NCBI GenBank assembly: GCA_016946835.1
Contig: JACVTC010000067.1
Location: 477,501 to 517,500, forward strand
Source of the DNA: Neocallimastix lanati (nom. inval.)
Lineage: Eukaryota; Neocallimastigomycota; Neocallimastigomycetes; Neocallimastigales; Neocallimastigaceae
Length of the DNA stretch: 40,000 nt
Reading direction: 5' to 3'
The position numbers and the translations under genes are program-made. Of this stretch, positions 14,126 to 25,700 are shown in pieces; positions within the stretch are counted from its first letter, which is position 1; each line of letters begins with the position of its first letter. A model generated the notes under the pieces. The model searched no databases. It saw only the letters and a list, made by a program, of their open reading frames with translations, and was not told the DNA's origin.

Positions 14126-16517
14126 TTTCTTTTCACCAAGGGTGGTTGATTGATATTTTCATTTGTTAATTATTATTATTTTTTTTTTTTTTTGATAATT
14201 TATATTTTATGATTATTAATATTTTACTTTTAATTATAGGTTGCTATAATTATAGGTTCAAATTTATATTGATATATATTAATATTTATATAAATATTTA
14301 TATCTGTTGATTAATATTAGCTATTTGAATATTATTTTTATATTTATATTTATATTTACTGTTTTTTTTTTTTTTTTTTTTATTAAAATGTTTTATCCAT
14401 ACTAATTAATAGTTATTACTTTTACTAATATTCATGGAATTTATTATATTATTTTAATTATAATAATTATAATTATTATTATTTTTTTTATTTCTTTTTT
14501 ATGTTTCAAATTGTAAATGATTCGAGAATTTTAATAAATGGAAAATGCTATGATACCACTTTAGAAATATAATAAATGTTAATATTTAATGATATATTAA
14601 AAGTAAACCTGGTCTTTAAATTACTCTAAAAATAATTAAAAAAAAATAATTAAAAAAAAACTAGAACTTAAATAATATTTAGGTTCTAGAAAGAACTTTT
14701 TTTTTTTTTTTTTTTAATCACTATTAATTAAATAATACAAATATTTTTTGAAAAGTAATATTTAATAAATAATTTAAATAAGTTTTAAAGCTAAATATTA
14801 AAATAATATTAATTAAAAAGAAAAGGTGGAAATGGGTTTATATCAAACTATTATATACTATATATTGAAATAATTCATTAAAAAGGTTTCTATATGCAAA
14901 TACTCATTAATGATAATAAAAAATAAAAAAAAAATAAAAAAAAAAAAAAAAAGAATATAGAATGATATATATATATATTAATCACTATTATAATTAAAAC
15001 TTTTTCATTTTTATTATGATTTCCAACTTTTTTTTTATATTTTCATTAAACATCTTTTATTATTATATTTTAATTCGAATTCTACATATTCTTTATATTT
15101 ATCATTATAATCCATTCTTCTTTTCCTCATATTAATTTAATCATCATAAAATGAACTATGCAATATCATAATATCATTTAATTTATAAATATAGTTAAAT
15201 TTTATTTTATTTTATTTTATTATATTTTATTTTATTTTTAGTTTTTTTTTTATAATTATTATTATTATTATTATTATTATTATTTTTTTTTTTCTAATTA
15301 TTATTAAAATTAATCATTTCAAATTATTTTAACCATATCAACATTAATTAATTAATTAATTAATTAGGATTATCCCTTTTTTTTTTTGCTCAACTGAAAT
15401 TGAAAAGTAATTTCTAATGCTATCTCATTCTAAAACTATTCACTACTAAAAAAAAAAGTTTATATATCCTTTAGTTGTTACTATGATAATATGATAATAT
15501 AAATATAAATATTAAATATTAAATATTAAATATTAAATATGATAATATAAATATTAAATATTAAATAATAAATATTAAAATATAAATAATAAATATTAAA
15601 TATTAAAATATAAATATTAAATATGATAATATAAATATAAAAATATTAATATAAATATAAAAATATAAATAATAAATATAAATAATTAAATAATAAATAT
15701 TAAAAGCATCTATTTCTATTCAAATTTCAAATATATCAATTCTAATATATTTATTCTAATATATATTATGAATATATTTGTTATATTCCAATATATATTC
15801 TAATATACTAATTCCATATATTTATTATATTCTAATATATGCTCTATTTTATTTATAATATATTCCAATATATACTAATATATGTGTTTAATAGAAGATG
15901 AAAAAAGGAAAATAGAAATTTAAATTTATATTTAAATGTAAATGAAATAAATTAAAAAAGAAATAAATCAATAAAAAATTTTAATTAACTTTAATTTTAA
16001 TAATTTTTTTTTATTTATTCAATAATTATTCAATTATAATTAAATGAATGAATAAATGAATAACAATTTAAATAAATTATTTCACCTATCCTAAGTATAA
16101 TTCATATTAATTATTATAAAGTAAATAGATGAAATAGATAAATGTCAATAGGTTTTAAAGAAAAGAAAAAAAACTTTATTTATATTTAAAAACATAAAAA
16201 TGAAATAAAATAAAAAAAAATGAAAATTGGACTCCTTTTTTTTTTTTATTTTATTTTATTATTTTATTATTTTATTATTTTATTATTTTATTATATTATT
16301 ATTTTATTATTTTATTATTTTATTATTTTATTATTTTATTATTTTATAATTTTTTCTATATTTTTATATTTTTATATTTTTATATTTTAATTTTCTTTTT
16401 TTTTCTTTTTTATTAATTATTAATTATTATTTAATTATTAATTAATTATTAATTATTTAATATTATTAATTATTAGAATAAAAAAAAAAAATAATAAAAG
16501 AGAGGAAAAAGAACCAA

Positions 16518-16549
<32 letters not shown>

Positions 16550-17221
16550 CAAAGTTCAAATTTTTTATAATAAAATAATAAATAAATATAAAAATTTGTA
16601 GTTGTTTTTAAAAATTGTTTAATAATATTCGTTTTTTTTTCTTTTTCTTTTTTTTTCTTTCTTTTTTTTTTTTTTTTTTTTTTTGTTTATTTGTTTCTAA
16701 TTTATTTTTTATTTTATTTTTTTTTAATTAATCATATTATTTTATAAATTTAATTTTTTTTTTTTATAAAAAAAAAAAGCACATTTAATATAATATTTTT
16801 CATATAAAAAAAATTTTGTTAAATACGATTATAATTTAGATTTATTTTGAATATCTTTCTTTTTTTTTTAATATAATTTAATTTACATAAAGCAAATTTT
16901 GATAATTTGATGAAATTTTAAAGTGCAACTATATATATAAAATAATAATAAAAATAAATTAAATTTTAAAAGACAGTAATAATTTAATAATTCTACACAA
17001 ACACATATACACATACACATTAAAAAAAAAAGAGAAACTTTTAAATTCATTCAACAACATAGATTATATTTTGAAATAAAAGTCAGTTCATATTAAAGTA
17101 AGATATTTATTAATTATATATATATATATATATACTATATAAATATAAAATGAAAAAAAAAAAAAGAATAATTAAATATATATAATGTTTGAATTACAAT
17201 TAAAAGAAATAAAAATTTAAT

Positions 17222-17257
<36 letters not shown>

Positions 17258-17951
17258 TTTAAAGGTGTCTTTAAAATGAAAATTTTTGTATTTTTTTTTT
17301 TTTTTTAACTATATTTTTATTTCAGACGTTTATTATAAAAGATAATATATATTTTTATATATCTGATATAATATAACGTAATTATAATTCTTTTTATATA
17401 TATTTAAAAAAAACAAATTAAATATAAAGTTTATATATATATTATAAATATTATTTTATTTTTTATTATTTTTATGTTATATAAATGAAACTAATAAATA
17501 ATTTTCCATTTCAAATTAATAGGTTTAAATTATAATAATCAATAATAATCAAAAGAACTTCCAATAATAATAATAATAAAAGTCATTTTTCAATAATAAT
17601 CTTTTCCCTTTTTTTTTTTTTTTAGAATTATTAATAATTTTTTTATTTTAAAAAAATCAGTTCAATGGTTTACTTTTAACAAATAATAATATTAAAATTA
17701 TTTTGTAAAAAAAAAAAAAAAAAGATTTCCTTTTTTTTTTTAATATTAAAAAGGATTTATTTTATTACAGCAAAATTAAGAGACTTTTTTGTTTAAAAAA
17801 AAAAAAAAATTGTAAATATATTTTAATAATTTAATAATAATTTTTAATTTTAATTTTTAAGAAAAAGTTAAATAATAATATTTATATTAAAAAGAAACAG
17901 TTTAATTAAACAACAAAACAACAACAACAACAATAATAAAAGTAATCAAAA
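14126..17951. other. gene-free A+T desert upstream of the 587-aa gene
   Basis: Contains AATATTAAAT-type repeats (15490-15700), a TTCTAATATAT-like degenerate repeat (15730-15870), a TTTTATTA array (16243-16345), several poly-T tracts (16518-16549, 16660-16684) and poly-A near 17226-17252. The last 60 bases before 17952 are rich in CAA and AAC, which resembles a transcribed 5' leader in such genomes; no defined promoter element can be assigned. Confidence 0.7.
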
Positions 17952-19715
17952 ATGAAAAGTTCAAAAATAAAGTCAACTATTACTCACCTTTTCAAAGGTA
18001 AATCCCACAAATTAGATAAATATCCAACTTTTGATTCCCCAACGATTCTCTCTGAACCTATTTTTGAAGATAAAAAATTAGGAAAAAGTCATGGAAATAA
18101 AAAATCTCATAAGAAAACGAAAACTAATTTAAATTTAATTGATACAAAGAAAAAAAATTTAGGTGAATTCCCGGTATTACCTTCTCCTATCAACGATTCT
18201 AATGAATCAGCTAAATTAACTGCTCAAGAATTTGCAAAAGCTGTCGGTATTAAAATTTTACATAAGACGGATGAGGAAGAGGATGAAGATTGTAATTGTG
18301 AATATTGTAGAGCTCGCTATAATCCTAATCCTAATCCAAATCTTAATCTTGATCTTAATATGACTTTAAATTCTGATGGTAGAAATGCTTTACCCGATCA
18401 AACTTTTCCTCCAGAAAATAATATTTCTTTTCAACAAATTCCAAATGTTTCTTCAAATCAATTTTCTCTTCATCGTGGTACCATTATTTCCTCTACTAAT
18501 ACTGCTACTACTACTACTTCTACTACCAATACCAATACCAATGGCAATGGCAATGTCAATACCAGTAATAATAACAGTAATAATACTATTCAAGATTTTA
18601 ATATTCCTCCCTTCCCAACTTATAATATGAATTTCAATTTTGGTAATGATAAATTAAATAAATGTTCCAGTAATTCTTCCCTTAGTTCTAATCATTCTAT
18701 CGTTAACAGTAGAACTATTGGTACTCCTGGATATAATTGTCATCGTAATAGAAAAAATTCCGTTTCTAAAGTGGTAGATATGTCTCTCTTTATTCCTCCA
18801 ACAGAAGAAGAAATTAGACTTCGTAGTGGTTCTTCCTTATCCCTTAATTCTACTCCTGAAACGACCACCTCTACTATTCAAACCTATGCTCCTAATGAAA
18901 AATTTATGGGTGGTAGTTTAGATAGATATAGAAATCATCATGCTCATCAAAATAATTATGGTTTCTCTCCAATTATTAGTCGTGAAAGATCTTCTTCCAC
19001 TTGTATTGCTTCTACTTCAAGAAATAATCATATTAAGATGATGAGTAATAGTAATAGTGGTAATAATATTAATAGTAGTAGTTATATGTTTAATGACTAT
19101 AGAACTTCTCCCATATTTAGAGATTCTAATCTTGGTTATCCTTCTCTTCATCAACTCAACAACAATAAATCTTTCCATCGTTGTGATTCCGGTACTGATC
19201 TTAATGCTGCTATGATGAATAATGCTACTACTAGTGCCAATGCCAATGCTAATGCCAATATTAATCCTTCTTCACCAAATAAAAGACCTTATCCAAATTC
19301 ACTTGCTTCTTCTTCATCTTCTACTACTCTTTCTTCTTCCCTTTCCTTAACTCATATTACTCAATCTCAAAGTCTTGCTCAAATACCATCATCACAATCT
19401 TCTTCTTCCTCCATTCAAAAAATTCAAATTTCAAGTAAATATTCCCCAAGACCAAGAAATGCCCCACCTTCTTCTACCACTCCACTTTCTTCAAAATCTT
19501 CCATTTCTTCTTGTTCCTCCTCCATTACGACCATGAAACCACAAAGTAATTTAAAGATTACAAGATCAGTGACCATTACCGAAGGTACTCGTCGTGCTGA
19601 AATTGATATTCAACCTATTGAACCTGATGAAGTAAAAGTTTATACAAAAGGTCGTTTCACCATCACCTGTGAACATTCTAGACGTCCATCGGTTCACTCT
19701 TTTCAAGTTAATTAA
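17952..19715 (+). CDS. Asn/Ser-rich low-complexity protein, function unknown
   Basis: An intronless 587-residue protein. I do not recognise a family. The N-terminal 120 residues are basic and less repetitive, with LTAQEFAKAVGIKILHK near 89-105, an acidic patch (DEEEDEDC, 107-114) and CNCEYCRARY at 114-123, a Cys trio that might bind metal. NPNPNPNLNLDLN follows. The middle (about 140-520) is Ser/Thr/Asn-rich, with NTNTN, NGNGN, ANANAN and poly-Ser runs, and is almost surely disordered. The last 50 residues become complex again (TRSVTITEGTRRAEIDIQ) and hold KGRFTIT at 566-572, which has the form of an RFx(V/I) docking motif. The start is the first ATG after an A/C-rich leader with no upstream in-frame ATG. 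There are no membrane segments or signal peptide. Conserved ends around a disordered core suggest a regulatory or scaffold protein, but that is inference. Confidence 0.85.
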   Translation: MKSSKIKSTITHLFKGKSHKLDKYPTFDSPTILSEPIFEDKKLGKSHGNKKSHKKTKTNLNLIDTKKKNLGEFPVLPSPINDSNESAKLTAQEFAKAVGIKILHKTDEEEDEDCNCEYCRARYNPNPNPNLNLDLNMTLNSDGRNALPDQTFPPENNISFQQIPNVSSNQFSLHRGTIISSTNTATTTTSTTNTNTNGNGNVNTSNNNSNNTIQDFNIPPFPTYNMNFNFGNDKLNKCSSNSSLSSNHSIVNSRTIGTPGYNCHRNRKNSVSKVVDMSLFIPPTEEEIRLRSGSSLSLNSTPETTTSTIQTYAPNEKFMGGSLDRYRNHHAHQNNYGFSPIISRERSSSTCIASTSRNNHIKMMSNSNSGNNINSSSYMFNDYRTSPIFRDSNLGYPSLHQLNNNKSFHRCDSGTDLNAAMMNNATTSANANANANINPSSPNKRPYPNSLASSSSSTTLSSSLSLTHITQSQSLAQIPSSQSSSSSIQKIQISSKYSPRPRNAPPSSTTPLSSKSSISSCSSSITTMKPQSNLKITRSVTITEGTRRAEIDIQPIEPDEVKVYTKGRFTITCEHSRRPSVHSFQVN

Positions 19716-20243
19716 TTAATATTCCAGAAAAAAAAAAAAATTATTTTTTTTTGTTCTCCTTTTTTTTTTTTTTTTTTTTTTTTTATTGATTAAAAAAAAA
19801 AAAAAAAAAAAATCACCAAAAATAAAAAAAAATACAAAAAGAAACGGAGAAGAAAAAAAAATTATATATATATATTTTCTTAAAGTTTGTATAAAAAAAA
19901 AAAAAATCAAAAAAAAAAAAAAAAAAAAAGAATACAATTCAGTTTAAAAATTAAGGAAGAAGAAGAAAAAAAAAAAATAGAAAACATAAAGCCAATTTAT
20001 TTATAGAATTTTATAATGACTTATATACATATATTAAAACCATAAATAACAAAATAATAATATATATATAAAAAAAAAAAAAAAGAAATTCAACTATAGA
20101 AATCTTAATAAATAAAATCATATAGATAGATTAAAAATAATTTAAAATAAAAGTTAAAAAAGAAATAGGAAAATTATTATTTATTCACAAACCAACATAC
20201 CAACCAACAAAATAATCAACTCTATAGAATGATACATTTATAA

Positions 20244-20277
<34 letters not shown>

Positions 20278-21477
20278 AAAAAAAATTATGAAATAAATAA
20301 TAATGTTATTTAAATACCTACAAATAATATATTTATAAAATATCAATAATTATAATTATAATAACAATAATTTTTTTTTTTTTTTTTTTTACAATTTTAA
20401 TAATTTAATATTTTACCACTTTAGAATTTAATGCCGGTAATTAAATTAAAAGCAAATAATAATAAATTATTGATAAAAAAAAATAAAATAATAATAATAA
20501 TAATAAAAAAAAAACCAACAAAAACAATAAAAATAAAATAAAAAGAACAGATAACAATTGAAACAAAATCAAAAAAAAAAAAAAAAAAATATAAATATAA
20601 ATATATAAATATTTAGAAATGAAATGAAAATACCAAAATAAAAAAAAAAAAAAAATAAAAGAAATAGGCAAATATTAACAACCACCACAATAACAATGAT
20701 AATAAAAAATATTGATTTCCTTTACTTTTTTTTTTTTTAATATTAAAAAAAAAAAAAAAGTAAAAGTAAATGTTTATTAATTTAAGGGAATAGTTTAAAT
20801 GATATTAATATAATGAAAAAGAAAAAAAATTTTTTTTTTTTTTTATATATATATTAATATTATTTTATTATTCTTTATATTTACTAATATATATATTAAG
20901 AAAGACAAATATAATATAATAAATAAATAAAAAAGCCTGAAAAAAAAAAAAAAAAACTGAAAAAATCAGTATAAAACCAATATAGACAAGCAAATAAATA
21001 AAAAAAAAAAAATAAAAAAAAATTTGATTATTATCAATCTTGAAAAAATACAAAACAAAACAAATTATCCTTGTAATTAATATAATAATTATAATAATAA
21101 TATTTTAATGTTTAAAAGATAGAAAACATTAAAATAACTAAGTAAAAAAAAAAAAAAAAGTTTTTATGTTTATGTAAATAATTAATTTTATAGAGAGAAT
21201 TTAAATAATATAAAAATAAAAAATATAAAAAAAAAAAAATTTTTTTTTTTTATATATATTATTTTTATTTTTATTTATTTTATATATTACATGAAGATAA
21301 AACTTTTTTTTTTTTCATTCATTCATTCATTTATTTATTTAAATAATAAATAAATAAATAAGAAAAATAGACAGATAAACCTCTGTATATAAGTATATAT
21401 ACATATTACTACATTTATGGTTTTATATAAACGATTTATAGAAATTTGAAAATTTTTATATAATAGAATTTTTTTAA

Positions 21478-21509
<32 letters not shown>

Positions 21510-21554
21510 TGTATATATATTATATATATATATTAATACATAGAAATTTTGAAA

Positions 21555-21617
<63 letters not shown>

Positions 21618-21922
21618 ATAGAAATTTGAAAATTTTCAAAAAAAAAAAAAAAAAAAAAAAAAAAGATATATAAGTATTATAAAAAAAAAAAAAAAAACAT
21701 TAGATTATGTTTTTATTTTTTTATTGTTATTTTTTTTTTTTTTTTAAATTCTTTTTTTTTCTTTATATAAATAAATAAATAAATAAATATAAAAAAAAAA
21801 ATTTTTTTTTGTAAAATAATAAATGATAATAAATAAATAAAATAAAAAAAAAAAAAAAAAAAAAAAAAAATTAAGAAAATTAATTTTTCTTTCATTTCTT
21901 TTATTTCATTTTTTTTATTTTA

Positions 21923-21953
<31 letters not shown>

Positions 21954-22020
21954 TTTTATTTTTTTAACATGCTTCTCGAGTCCATTGGTAAAGTTTTTCT
22001 TATAAAAAAAAAAAAAAAAA
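19716..22020. other. intergenic homopolymer-rich sequence
   Basis: Alternating poly-A and poly-T tracts, including abutting T-run/A-run snapbacks (T18-A15 at 20244-20276; similar near 21478-21509 and 21558-21587). Open frames on the minus strand here (for example 19716-19937, 20441-20671, 21713-21895) consist of Phe/Lys runs and are not genes. Confidence 0.75.
21440..21663. repeat. three related modules with T-run/A-run and TA tracts
   Basis: AGAAATTTGAAAATTTT begins near 21440 and again near 21620, and a close variant (AGAAATTTTGAAATTTT) begins near 21542. The first two are followed by a long T run, an A run and an alternating TA tract; the third goes directly into a long A run. Spacing is about 102 and 78 bp, so the copies differ mainly in tract length. 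Confidence 0.6.
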
Positions 22021-22270
22021 AAATTGACCTGTTATGGTTATGGTAGTGGTAGTGGTAGTGGTGTTTTTTTTAAAAAAAAAATTGACCTGTGGTGGTTATG
22101 GTAGTGGTAGTGGTAGTGGTGTTTTTCTTTCTTAATCTTGCCCTATATCTCCCTATCCCATCCCATCTCTTAAAAAAATTTTTAGAAGAAGAAGAAGAAG
22201 AATTTTCTTTTTTTATTTTTTTTTCTTTTCCTATAGTAAGTGAAGAAGAAGAAGAAGAAGAAATTTTTTT
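22021..22270 (+). repeat. locally duplicated block with Gly-Ser and GAA motifs
   Basis: ATTGACCTGT starts at 22023 and 22081 (58-bp spacing), each followed by GGTTATGGTAGTGGTAGTGG. A GAA trinucleotide run starts at about 22185 and again at about 22242 (57-bp spacing), each followed by a T-rich tract. On the plus strand the first motif reads Gly-Tyr-Gly-Ser-Gly-Ser-Gly-Ser. The higher G+C and codon-like periodicity suggest leftovers of coding DNA, but no continuing frame exists. Confidence 0.6.
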
Positions 22271-22530
22271 AATTTTTTATTTTTTATTTTTTTTATTTTT
22301 TATTTTTTATTATTTTTGTTTTTTTTAGACTTGTAATAAAACTTCATTTAAATAATATTTATTTTTATAAAATACATGAAAAATAAGATACATGAAATTT
22401 TTTAACATTGATATTAACCCTTTAATGAAACAAATTACTCGTTTAGGCCTATTAGCCTATTAGGTGTAAAAAAATAAAAAAAAAGTTATAATAAATAATA
22501 AATAAATAATAATAAATAATAAATAAATAA

Positions 22531-22590
22531 TAATCAATAATCAATAATCAATAATCAATAATCAATAATTAATAATCAATAATCACAATA
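22531..22590. repeat. AATAATC heptanucleotide repeat
   Basis: About eight units of AATAATC with one AATAATT variant. Confidence 0.8.
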
Positions 22591-22731
22591 ATCAATAATA
22601 ATAAAAAGAGTAATATTTATAAATAAATAATTTTTAAAAAAAAAATAAGTAAAAAGAATAAAAGTCACCATCTAAAATCATAATTAATAGATAATAAATT
22701 ATAGAAAAAATAATATAATAAAAATACTGAT

Positions 22732-22836
22732 ACTACTAATAAATATAACTATTAATAATAATAACACTACTAATAAATATAACTATTAATAATAATAGCA
22801 CTACTAATAAATATAACTATTAATAATAACACTACT
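22732..22836. repeat. 34-bp tandem repeat, three copies
   Basis: ACTACTAATAAATATAACTA starts at 22732, 22766 and 22800 (34-bp period), and a broken fourth copy starts at 22831. Confidence 0.85.
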
Positions 22837-22916
22837 GCTATTACTATTTCTACATTACTACTATTAATATTTTAAAATAATATACAATTAATAAATAATT
22901 TTAAATAAATAAAATT

Positions 22917-23150
22917 AAAGTTTTAAAAATAATATAAATAGTATAAATGTATACAAATATCATTAATGTATACATTAAATTATTTTTTTTTTTATTTGGC
23001 ATTTTGTTATTTAAGTAATTATAAATAAATAAATAAAATAAAAGTTTTAAAATCGGAGGTCCAAAATAATATAAATAGTGTAAATGTATACAAATATCAT
23101 TAATGTATACATTAAATAACAAAAAGCAAAATAAAAATAAAAAATAAAAA
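22917..23150. repeat. direct duplication flanking an inverted repeat
   Basis: A 55-bp segment at 22926-22980 recurs at 23063-23117 with one A/G difference. Both copies are preceded by AAAGTTTTAAAA, but the second has an extra 11-12 bases containing CGGAGGTCC. Each copy holds a short palindromic pair (ATGTATAC and GTATACAT). The first copy is followed by a T tract and GGCATTTTGTTATTTAA; the second is followed by an approximate reverse complement of that (TTAAATAACAAAAAGC). The composite suggests a small foldback insertion or a duplication with a rearranged end. Confidence 0.6.
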
Positions 23151-23460
23151 AAAAAAAGATATTAATTATTGATTATGGGGATATGGCAGTTAAAACATAC
23201 TCCTATAATATATAATGTAAATTATTTTAAAATCTATATTATATAATATAATTAATATAATTTATATTCTTTTTTTTTTTTTTTTTTTTTTTTAGACAGG
23301 GAAGAAAATACCCTTCCAAAACTTTAAATTATTTAATATAATAAAATATGTTATATTATATTATATTATATTATAATATATACAAATAATAATTGATTGA
23401 ATAGAATATATTAAAATAATTTTTTTAAATATAATATAATAAATAATAAATAATATTCGA

Positions 23461-23640
23461 ATAATAAATAATAAATAATAAATAATAAATAATAATATAA
23501 TAAATTATATAATATATATAAATAATAAATAATAAATAATAAATTATATAATATATATAAATAATAAATAATAAATTATATAATATATATAAATAATAAA
23601 TAATAAATTATATAATATATATAAATAATAAATAATAATA
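23461..23640. repeat. 32-bp tandem repeat
   Basis: TTATATAATATATAT starts at 23505, 23544, 23576 and 23608. The last three are 32 bp apart and are separated by AATAATAAATAATAAA-type sequence. AAT trinucleotide repeats precede the array. Confidence 0.8.
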
Positions 23641-24026
23641 TAATAAATAATAATAATATTTTTATTTTTTAATTTATCAATAAATAAATAAAAAAATTAA
23701 AAAATATTATGAAAATGATATTTATTTATTTATTTATTCAATGTTTTATAGATTAAAATAATATATGTAAAAGTATAAATAGGACTTTTTTTTCCATAAT
23801 AAAATAAATTGATAGCTCATAAATTTTTCTTCATAAAAATTATCGATAGCTTCTATTTAAATTAAATATTTATACTAATTATAGTATTATAAAATATATA
23901 GTCTTAATAAAATTTATTGATAAAAAAAAAAAAATATCTAAATTATAACAGAAATAGAATCCAATATATATATATATACATTTTTTATATACAATTTTTT
24001 TTATTAATATAAAAGAAATAGTGAAA
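23641..24026. other. intergenic leader region of the 444-aa gene
   Basis: A+T-rich DNA with short TTTA and TA repeats. GAAATAGTGAAA lies immediately before the ATG. No promoter element can be assigned with confidence. Confidence 0.5.
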
Positions 24027-25361
24027 ATGCAAAGAAATTCAATTAATACAATTTTAGATATTTTCTCTCAAACTCCAAGTGTTTTTCAATGGAACAATGA
24101 CATTTATTGTACTATTGAAACTAATAAAATAGGATTAAGCGAAAATATCGATAATACAGCGGCTACAAAGAGAGCTGTAGGCAGACTTGATTTTGCCGAA
24201 ATTGATGAGAAATTTAAAATCCAAAATTTTATACAATTTTTGTGTGAAGAAGATGAATTGAACAAAGGAAAGATCACAAATAGTTGTAAAATTGTTGGAC
24301 ATAGTAAGGAAAGTAAAATATATGTGGCAACAATAAAAGGAATCCAATCTGGTATAACTGATCAAGATATACTAAATGAAATTAAAAAAATAGAAAGTAA
24401 AGGAAAAGGAAAAGAAGAAGCTGATGAAAATGAAGAAAAAGAAGAAGTAAAAAGAAGAAAGAAGTTTGAGAATAAGTTTTTTTTGGAAAGAATATGCGTG
24501 TTAGGGGAAGGAAATCACTCCTATCCTCAAACAGAATTAAGTGTTACCTTAAATGTTAGTAATGACCGAGATATATATTTTCACTATTTCATTATCGTGG
24601 AAGAAAACAGAATCTTGTTTTCTAACTTATTTATATGTAAGGAAAAACCGAAAGTGTATTTGAAATACATTGAAGTCAAAGGAAATAACTTACACTATTT
24701 CTATGAAGTTCAAAACGTTAGTGAAGCTGAAAGTACAATGGAAGGTGTTGAAATGGAATTGGAAAATGATCCTATTGAAAGAATAATTAATGGTACTCAA
24801 TTTTTAGGTGAAGTATCCTGTCTCTTGAATGAAAGTGAAAAGAAACTTGGGGGAATATATTTGGAAAAAAATGAATATAAAATTAAAGCTAAAAATAATA
24901 TTGTAGTTGGTAAAATAGTGGCTCTTAATGGTATTGAATATGCCATCGTGACTTTTAATGGCAATAACAGTGTACTTCCAAATAATATTGTTGGTAAATT
25001 TGTGCCAAAGAATGGAGAAGGAAGTATAATTTTAGGCGTCCAAAACAATGTAATTGGTGAATTTTATCAATTCAATGATAATTTAATGCTTTACATAAGC
25101 GATATGAACAATGTATTAGCACAATATTTGATGGCAAATGCTACTGTACCTGAATATCTTAACAGCAATGTAAATGCAAATGAATATCTTAACAGCATTG
25201 TAAATGTAAATGAATATCTTAACAGCAATAAAAATGTTTTAGAATATCTTAACAATGTAGATTTACTTGAATCTCTTAACAGCGTTGATTATGAATGGAT
25301 TCTTAACCATAATGAACTTTACCGTTTAAGTCTAAAACGTTTAATTGACGAATTTAACTGA
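24027..25361 (+). CDS. hypothetical protein with 10-residue C-terminal repeats
   Basis: A 444-residue protein, intronless as read. The start is the ATG at 24027; the frame is open two codons upstream from a GTG, which is unlikely to be used in a eukaryote. I do not recognise the family. There is no signal peptide or clear membrane helix. Residues 118-150 are a Lys/Glu-rich charged linker (KGKGKEEADENEEKEE). Residues 255-350 look beta-rich and contain four similar strands: FLGEVSCL (259), VVGKIVAL (293), IVGKFVPK (321) and VIGEFYQF (342). Residues 371-420 are five imperfect 10-residue repeats with the core EYLNS; the DNA repeats at 30-bp steps (25137-25286). The end (WILNHNELYRLSLKRLIDEF) may be helical. 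Codon use and composition resemble a native gene. It could be a lineage-specific intracellular protein; the function is unknown. Confidence 0.85.
   Translation: MQRNSINTILDIFSQTPSVFQWNNDIYCTIETNKIGLSENIDNTAATKRAVGRLDFAEIDEKFKIQNFIQFLCEEDELNKGKITNSCKIVGHSKESKIYVATIKGIQSGITDQDILNEIKKIESKGKGKEEADENEEKEEVKRRKKFENKFFLERICVLGEGNHSYPQTELSVTLNVSNDRDIYFHYFIIVEENRILFSNLFICKEKPKVYLKYIEVKGNNLHYFYEVQNVSEAESTMEGVEMELENDPIERIINGTQFLGEVSCLLNESEKKLGGIYLEKNEYKIKAKNNIVVGKIVALNGIEYAIVTFNGNNSVLPNNIVGKFVPKNGEGSIILGVQNNVIGEFYQFNDNLMLYISDMNNVLAQYLMANATVPEYLNSNVNANEYLNSIVNVNEYLNSNKNVLEYLNNVDLLESLNSVDYEWILNHNELYRLSLKRLIDEFN
25137..25286 (+). repeat. 30-bp coding repeat within the 444-aa gene
   Basis: GAATATCTTAACAGC or a close variant recurs every 30 bp, four times, plus a diverged fifth copy (GAATCTCTTAACAGC). 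It gives the (x)5-EYLNS peptide repeat. DNA identity is high in the EYLNS half and lower in the other half. Confidence 0.85.
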
Positions 25362-25666
25362 ACTTTTATCTTTTGGTAACATTAAATATCCACAGATGTA
25401 ACTATTTATGTCCCTTAAATTATATATAATATATATAGTTCAATCGATTTAAAGTTGGACTTGTAAAAAAAATTTAGGTATTATAGTATTATGATCAAAA
25501 TCTTAATTATTATTAAATAATTATTAAATAATTATTAAATAGTTATGGTTTAGATCGTAATAGTGTTTTATTTAGCATTTTTTTTTTTTTTTTTTACAAT
25601 TTGGATCCTATGATATTGTAAACCTAAACCTAAATGAATTGATAAATATTGAATGTATTTAAAATA

Positions 25667-25700
<34 letters not shown>

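Noticed and set aside
18376-18630. 84-codon ORF inside the 587-aa gene
   Set aside because: A shadow frame of the Asn/Thr-rich coding sequence, giving Leu and Ile runs only.
21971-22000. tRNA-like string GCTTCTCGAGTCCATTGGTA
   Set aside because: It resembles a tRNA 5' end and D-loop, but no anticodon arm, T-arm or matching 3' acceptor follows; poly-A comes straight after. The box A match is poor.
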